Assembly: GCF_024580145.1 (NCBI RefSeq)
Contig: NZ_JANINI010000010.1
Coordinates: 131,433-189,162, forward strand
From: Methyloversatilis sp. XJ19-49
GTDB lineage: Bacteria; Pseudomonadota; Gammaproteobacteria; Burkholderiales; Rhodocyclaceae
Reading direction: 5' to 3'
DNA: 57,730 bases
Positions 53,282-57,730 of the stretch are shown here, piece after piece. The notes under the pieces are model-generated. The model saw only the letters and a program-made list of their open reading frames with translations. It was not told the DNA's origin and did no database searches. Every line of letters starts with the position of its first letter. Within the stretch, counting starts at the first letter, position 1. A program made the translations under genes and the position numbers.

Positions 53282-54883
53282 TCAGTGGCTGGCAAACATC
53301 AGGCCCGCATGCTCTCGCATGGCGTGAAATTTGATCTTGGTCCATTTCTCCTGCGCCACCCGCAATTCGGCATTCATCGTTGCCAGAAAGGCCGGCGCGT
53401 TGACGGCGTCGTAGGCGATACGGTGCGCATTGGCGTCGATGAAGCGCTTCAGTTCGCGTTCGTCGTCGCAGGTCACCCAGCGCGCCATGCTATAGCGGGT
53501 GCCTTCCAGCCGGGCATCGACGCCGTATTCCGCCTTCAGTCGGTGGATCACCACTTCGAATTGCAGCTGCCCGACGGCTCCGAGCAGCAGTGTGCCACCG
53601 GCCAGCGGGCGGAAAACCTGAATCGCACCTTCTTCACCCAATTGCTCAAGACCTGATCGCAACTGCTTGGTTCGCAAAGGATCACGTATTTCAACGCCTT
53701 GGAACAATTCGGGTGCGAAGAAGGGCAGGCCGGTGAATTGCAGCGTTTCGCCTTCGGTCAATGTGTCGCCCAACTGCAGCGTGCCGTGGTTCGGAATACC
53801 GATGATGTCGCCGGCGTAGGCTTCTTCCAGCAGCTCGCGCCGCTGCGACAGGAAGGTCACCACATTGTTCGGCCGGATTTCCTTGCCGTTGCGGCTGACC
53901 TTGAGCTTCATGCCGCGCTGGAAGTGACCGGAGCACACGCGCACGAAGGCGATGCGGTCACGGTGCGACGGATCCATATTGGCCTGGATCTTGAACACCA
54001 CGCCTGACAGCTTTGCCTCGTTCGGCTCGACCCGGCGCTGGATGGCCGGGCGCGCACCCGGCGGCGGCGCCAGTTCGACCAGCGCGTCCAGCACCTCCTT
54101 GACGCCGAAGTTGTTGATCGCCGAACCAAAGAAAACCGGTGTCTGACGGCCGGCCAGGAATTCGGTCTTGTCGAACGGCGGGGCGGCATCGCGCACCAGG
54201 TCGATCTCGTTGTGCGCCGTTGCAAGCTGCATCGGATAGCGCTTTGCGATTTCCGGGTTGTCCAGACCCTGCAGCGTTTCTTCCTTGCCGGAAATGCGGT
54301 CTTCACCGGCGCGGAACACGCGCATGCGGTCGGCGTGCATTTCATACACGCCGGCGAATTCCTTGCCCATGCCGAGCGGCCAGGTGAAGGGAGCGACGTC
54401 CATGCCCAGCGTGCGTTCGAGTTCGTCGATCAGGTCAAGCGGCGCGCGCACCTCGCGGTCCATCTTGTTGATGAAGGTGATGATGGGCGTGTTGCGCGCA
54501 CGACAGACTTCGAGCAGGCGCAGCGTCTGCGCTTCGACGCCGTTGGCCGCGTCGATCACCATCAGCGCGGCGTCCACGGCAGTCAGCACGCGGTAGGTGT
54601 CTTCCGAGAAGTCGCGGTGGCCCGGCGTGTCGAGCAGGTTGACGATGCAGTCGCGGTACTCCATCTGCATCACCGAACTGGCCACCGAAATGCCGCGCTG
54701 CTTCTCGATTTCCATCCAGTCCGACGTGGCGTGACGCGCCGCCTTGCGCGCCTTCACGCTGCCGGCGATCTGGATCGCGCCTGCAAACAGCAGCAGTTTC
54801 TCGGTCAGCGTGGTCTTGCCCGCGTCCGGGTGGGAAATGATGGCAAAGGTGCGCCGACGGGCGACTTCGGATTCGAGCGACAT
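53282..54883 (-). CDS. prfC: Peptide chain release factor 3
   Basis: GTPase that removes RF1/RF2 from the ribosome after peptide release. The 533-residue protein has G1 SHPDAGKTTLTEKL at 17-30, G3 DTPGHRDFSEDTYR near 79-92 and G4 NKMD near 139-142. The RF3-type domains II and III follow, including LGAVGQLQFEVVIHRLKAEY. The length is normal for RF3. It is convergent with the pilus cassette and stands 84 bases downstream of a DUF2863 gene. Confidence 0.96.
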   Translation of the reverse strand: MSLESEVARRRTFAIISHPDAGKTTLTEKLLLFAGAIQIAGSVKARKAARHATSDWMEIEKQRGISVASSVMQMEYRDCIVNLLDTPGHRDFSEDTYRVLTAVDAALMVIDAANGVEAQTLRLLEVCRARNTPIITFINKMDREVRAPLDLIDELERTLGMDVAPFTWPLGMGKEFAGVYEMHADRMRVFRAGEDRISGKEETLQGLDNPEIAKRYPMQLATAHNEIDLVRDAAPPFDKTEFLAGRQTPVFFGSAINNFGVKEVLDALVELAPPPGARPAIQRRVEPNEAKLSGVVFKIQANMDPSHRDRIAFVRVCSGHFQRGMKLKVSRNGKEIRPNNVVTFLSQRRELLEEAYAGDIIGIPNHGTLQLGDTLTEGETLQFTGLPFFAPELFQGVEIRDPLRTKQLRSGLEQLGEEGAIQVFRPLAGGTLLLGAVGQLQFEVVIHRLKAEYGVDARLEGTRYSMARWVTCDDERELKRFIDANAHRIAYDAVNAPAFLATMNAELRVAQEKWTKIKFHAMREHAGLMFASH

Positions 54884-54967
54884 GGCTTCAGACTGAAAAA
54901 AGAGGATACGGCCGGGGTACCGACGACCGCCCCATCGGGGCAGCCGGTGCGATCAAGGCAGATTCGG

Positions 54968-56140
54968 TCAATGCAGGTGCGCAGGTGGCTGTTCGCCGTC
55001 TTCCGGCAGACCGGCATGCACCGGCTGGCCGTCGGCGTCGGCGTACATCGGGGCGCCGCAATCATCGCAGTACTCCAGGGGCATGCGATGGTCGAGCACC
55101 AGGATGTCGGTCACGCCGCTGCTGCGCAGCACGCCTTCGATCTCGCCGATGATGTCGCTTTCTTCGTCCTCTGCACCGAGCAGTGCCCACACCACGCCGT
55201 GCACGACTTCATTCGATTCGCCGACGGTGAAGCTGATGCGGTATTCCTCCAGCTGCTGGTCGTGGAAGGGCGCGACGATGGCGCGCAATCCGCTTGCCTT
55301 CGTGTTCAGCGCGCCTTCGAGGAAAGATACCGAGGCGTGCAGCGAATAGGCACGCGAGGCGCGATCGGCGTCACGGCAGGCGGTATGGAAGGCGTTCGGC
55401 GCCAGCAACTCGTAGGCGCAGCCCTGCATCATCGGTGCCAGTGCCGCAGCGCCCTGGGTCTGCCACTGCTTGACCGCATCCTCGCGTGCACCGTCGGTTT
55501 CCTGCCAGCGGAACAGCGCCGCGCCGCGCGGCGCAATCGCAATTCCGATCAGGTAGCGGGTATCCGACAGGAAGCTGCTCGTTTCACCCATCGATTCCGC
55601 TTCGAGCTTCAGGTCGGTACCGGCGAGGGCGGCTTCGCCCAGATCGTCGCTCAGGTCGCGCGCTTCGACGTAGCCGCGCGGCAGTTGATCCGGGCTGAAC
55701 AGGTAATCGGCCAGTGCGATCTTTGCGTGCGCGCTCATCACGTGAGCGCCGAGCTGCGTGCGCAGCGTGTCGAGCAGCGGTGCTGCGATCGGACCGGCCG
55801 GAATGGAAAAGCGCGACCATGCAAGCAGAGGGGCCGTGAACACGACCGCGTCCCAGTCCTGCGCACTCTTGCCCGGCAGGCCGCATTCGACACCGGCTTC
55901 GATCGCATCGGCCAGTTCGTCATAGGCAGCCGGATTGTCCTTCCACAGGTGGTCGAGCGCGCCGCTGAGCGTTTCTTCGTTGCGGTCGGCAAGCAGTCGG
56001 GCCACCAGTTCGGTCAGTCGCAACTCCCAATAACGATCTTCTACACGGCTGGCAGACAACGCCAGTCCGTCGGCGAGACGGGTGAGCTGGGCGGCATCCT
56101 GGCCGAGGCCGCCACGGCGGGAGAATCGGGTGCGTTTCAT
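54968..56140 (-). CDS. DUF2863-family protein
   Basis: Soluble 390-residue protein typical of Betaproteobacteria, function unknown. The start MKRTRFSRRGGLGQDAAQLT and the C-terminal VLDHRMPLEYCDDCGAPMYA are family-like; the CDDCGAP motif and nearby His residues could bind a metal. The frame continues 62 codons upstream but crosses the divergent promoter region, so the ATG at 56140 is chosen. It is divergent from the carboxypeptidase gene, with 91 bases between them. Confidence 0.88.
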   Translation of the reverse strand: MKRTRFSRRGGLGQDAAQLTRLADGLALSASRVEDRYWELRLTELVARLLADRNEETLSGALDHLWKDNPAAYDELADAIEAGVECGLPGKSAQDWDAVVFTAPLLAWSRFSIPAGPIAAPLLDTLRTQLGAHVMSAHAKIALADYLFSPDQLPRGYVEARDLSDDLGEAALAGTDLKLEAESMGETSSFLSDTRYLIGIAIAPRGAALFRWQETDGAREDAVKQWQTQGAAALAPMMQGCAYELLAPNAFHTACRDADRASRAYSLHASVSFLEGALNTKASGLRAIVAPFHDQQLEEYRISFTVGESNEVVHGVVWALLGAEDEESDIIGEIEGVLRSSGVTDILVLDHRMPLEYCDDCGAPMYADADGQPVHAGLPEDGEQPPAHLH

Positions 56141-56231
56141 ATCGGGGTCCGGAAGCTGAGGGCGGATTCTACCAAGCCGGGCCGGTGAGTCGGCCGGTAT
56201 ACTCGCCCGCGGATCACTTTGGAGCGCACTC

Positions 56232-57362
56232 TTGATCAGAATCAGCAGCCAGTTCGACAGCGGCGCCATCGAGGTCGTTGATGCATCGAACCCTTCGAAC
56301 ATCCGTCTGCGGTTGCGCGACGACAACGCAGCCGACGTTCGCCAGTGGTTTCACTTCCGCCTGCAGGGCGCGCGCGCGCAGGCCTGCACGCTGGTGTTCG
56401 AGAACGCCGGGCAGGCCACCTTTGCGGGCGGCTGGGAAGGCTACCGCGTCTTGGCGTCCTATGACCGGCGCAACTGGTTCCGCCTGCAGTCGGGCCATTA
56501 CGACGGCCAGCATTACGTGTTCGGCCTGACGCCCGATTTCGACAGCGTTTATTTCGCCTACTTCGAACCTTTCCCGTGGGAACGCCACCTCGACCTGCTC
56601 GGCACCGCCGATGCATCGCCGGTGGCCACCGTCAGCGACCTCGGTGCCACACCGGACGGGCGTGACCTGAATCTGATCACGATCGGTCGTGCAGCGCCCG
56701 GCAAGCGCCGGATCTGGGTCATCGCCCGGCAACATCCGGGTGAAACCATGGCGGAGTTTTTCGTTGAAGGGCTGCTCGAGCGGCTCTACGACACGTCAGA
56801 CCCGGTGTCGCGCAGGCTGCTCGAACGTGCCTGCTTCTTCGTGGTGCCGAACATGAATCCGGACGGTTCGGTGCGCGGCAACCTGCGTACCAACGCCCGC
56901 GGCGTCAATCTGAACCGTGCCTGGCGCGAGCCGGACATGAACGACAGTCCGGAAGTGGCGCTGGTCAGGGCGCGCATGCTGTCCACCGGTGTGGAAGTGT
57001 TCCTCGACATCCACGGCGACGAGACCTTACCGTTCGTTTTCGCCGACGGCAATTGCATGGTGCCGGGCTTCAGCGAGGCACACGCGCGGGCCGAACAGCG
57101 CTTTTCGGACACGCTGCGAGCGGTGACGCCGGACTTCCAGACCGAGCGCGGCTACGCGCCGGACCGCTTCAGTGACGAAATGCTGACGCTGGCTTCGAAG
57201 TGGGTGTTTCACCAGTTCGGCTGTCTGTCGCTGACGCTGGAAATGCCGTTCAAGGACAACGCCAATCTGCCGGACGGGCTGTTCGGCTGGTCGGCAGCGC
57301 GCAGCAGGCGGCTGGGCGAAGCGACTTTGCAGGCATTGCTGGCTGCGCTCGATGCTGACTGA
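56232..57362 (+). CDS. M14-family carboxypeptidase, cytosolic carboxypeptidase-like
   Basis: Zinc metallopeptidase of 376 residues. The zinc ligands are His168 and Glu171 (RQHPGETMAEF) and His261 (DIHGDE); the catalytic glutamate is Glu337 (LTLEMPFK); MNPDGSVRGNLRTNARGVNL carries substrate-binding arginines. The first 125 residues form the beta-sandwich N-domain characteristic of the CCP/AGBL branch, which in eukaryotes removes glutamates from tubulin; bacterial substrates are unknown. No signal peptide. Translation probably starts at TTG 56232, with GGAG seven bases upstream; no ATG precedes the conserved start. Confidence 0.9.
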   Translation: MIRISSQFDSGAIEVVDASNPSNIRLRLRDDNAADVRQWFHFRLQGARAQACTLVFENAGQATFAGGWEGYRVLASYDRRNWFRLQSGHYDGQHYVFGLTPDFDSVYFAYFEPFPWERHLDLLGTADASPVATVSDLGATPDGRDLNLITIGRAAPGKRRIWVIARQHPGETMAEFFVEGLLERLYDTSDPVSRRLLERACFFVVPNMNPDGSVRGNLRTNARGVNLNRAWREPDMNDSPEVALVRARMLSTGVEVFLDIHGDETLPFVFADGNCMVPGFSEAHARAEQRFSDTLRAVTPDFQTERGYAPDRFSDEMLTLASKWVFHQFGCLSLTLEMPFKDNANLPDGLFGWSAARSRRLGEATLQALLAALDAD

Positions 57363-57410
57363 TCCGGCCGTGAGCCGCTCCGATTTCCGAATCTTTTCAG
57401 GGCTGACTGA

Positions 57411-57730
57411 ATGAAAATCACCGTAATCGGCACCGGGTACGTGGGCCTGGTGTCAGGGGCCTGCATGGCCGAGATGGGCAACGACGTGCTGTGCCTGGAC
57501 CTTGATCCGGAGAAGATCCGGATCCTGAAGGAGGGTGGCATTCCGATCCACGAGCCGGGGCTCGATGCGGTGGTGGCGCGCAACGTGGAAGCCGGGCGTC
57601 TGCACTTCACGACCGACGTGGCCGAGGCAGTGCGCTTCGGCACGATCCAGTTCATCGCCGTGGGCACGCCGCCGGACGAAGACGGCTCGGCCGACCTGCA
57701 GTACGTGCTGGCGGCGGCGCGCAACATCGG
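57411..57730 (+). CDS. ugd: UDP-glucose 6-dehydrogenase, N-terminal part (cut by the window edge)
   Basis: The visible 106 residues start [20 protein letters not shown], the NAD-binding loop GxGxxG of the UDP-glucose/GDP-mannose dehydrogenase family, and go on to [16 protein letters not shown]. The enzyme oxidises UDP-glucose to UDP-glucuronate for polysaccharides. The family assignment is firm; choice of UDP-glucose over another sugar rests on the N-terminal style. The rest of the gene lies outside the window. Confidence 0.88.
   Translation, partial: MKITVIGTGYVGLVSGACMAEMGNDVLCLDLDPEKIRILKEGGIPIHEPGLDAVVARNVEAGRLHFTTDVAEAVRFGTIQFIAVGTPPDEDGSADLQYVLAAARNI

Noticed and set aside
54884-54967. 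GCCCC-ATC-GGGGC hairpin between DUF2863 and prfC as a terminator
   Set aside because: The stem is only five bases and is not followed directly by a T tract, so it was not listed.

Overview
The window looks like the chromosome of a GC-rich betaproteobacterial methylotroph of the Rhodocyclales / Methyloversatilis type (lineage inferred from gene content; nothing was searched). The left third holds an almost complete serine cycle for formaldehyde/formate assimilation. The rest has typical betaproteobacterial families (DUF2863, DUF3422, SapC, LplT, alr-radA, tsaB-rimI-UDG) and a large type IV pilus minor-pilin region.

Layout. 1-5184 (minus): glyA-sgaA and hprA-mtdA-fchA, split by a strong terminator hairpin and ended by another. 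5185-5456: divergent control region with a LysR-type T-N11-A palindrome. 5457-13313 (plus): mtkA-mtkB-ppc-mclA-ftfL, closed by a terminator. Together these genes take C1 units from formate onto H4F, make serine, turn it via hydroxypyruvate towards PEP, carboxylate PEP to C4, activate malate and cleave malyl-CoA to glyoxylate and acetyl-CoA. Glycerate kinase, enolase, malate dehydrogenase and glyoxylate regeneration are not in the window. 13471-13969: RelE/ParE-type toxin-antitoxin pair. 14069-17714: an unrecognised membrane protein, an acyl-CoA synthetase between imperfect inverted repeats, and a BLUF blue-light sensor.

17841-22373 is a patchwork. A 150-bp copy of the 3' end of a group II truncated globin, an IS3-family OrfA/OrfB remnant, a type I secretion ABC/membrane-fusion pair and an IS21 IstB remnant lie next to the intact globin, so the secretion genes sit between two copies of the globin 3' end. 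22542-28937: SapC, an EnvZ/OmpR-like pair facing three small exported proteins (one DUF1501), and a response regulator with a long repeat-rich tail. 29076-39642: tsaB-rimI-UDG, lplT, a LysR regulator, alr-radA, an ECF sigma factor with an unusual cupin partner, a GNAT enzyme and DUF3422.

39643-53266 carries two tandem, diverged minor-pilin/PilY1 cassettes (fimT-pilV-pilW-pilX-pilY1, pilE, then fimT-pilV-pilW-pilX-pilY1 and a small exported PilY2-like protein). Most genes overlap by 1-8 bases. The upstream region has a CRP/Vfr-like palindrome and a perfect match to the AlgR core motif. 53282-57730 holds prfC, DUF2863, a cytosolic-carboxypeptidase-like M14 enzyme with a UUG start, and the 5' end of ugd, cut by the window edge. 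No tRNA, rRNA or CRISPR array was seen.
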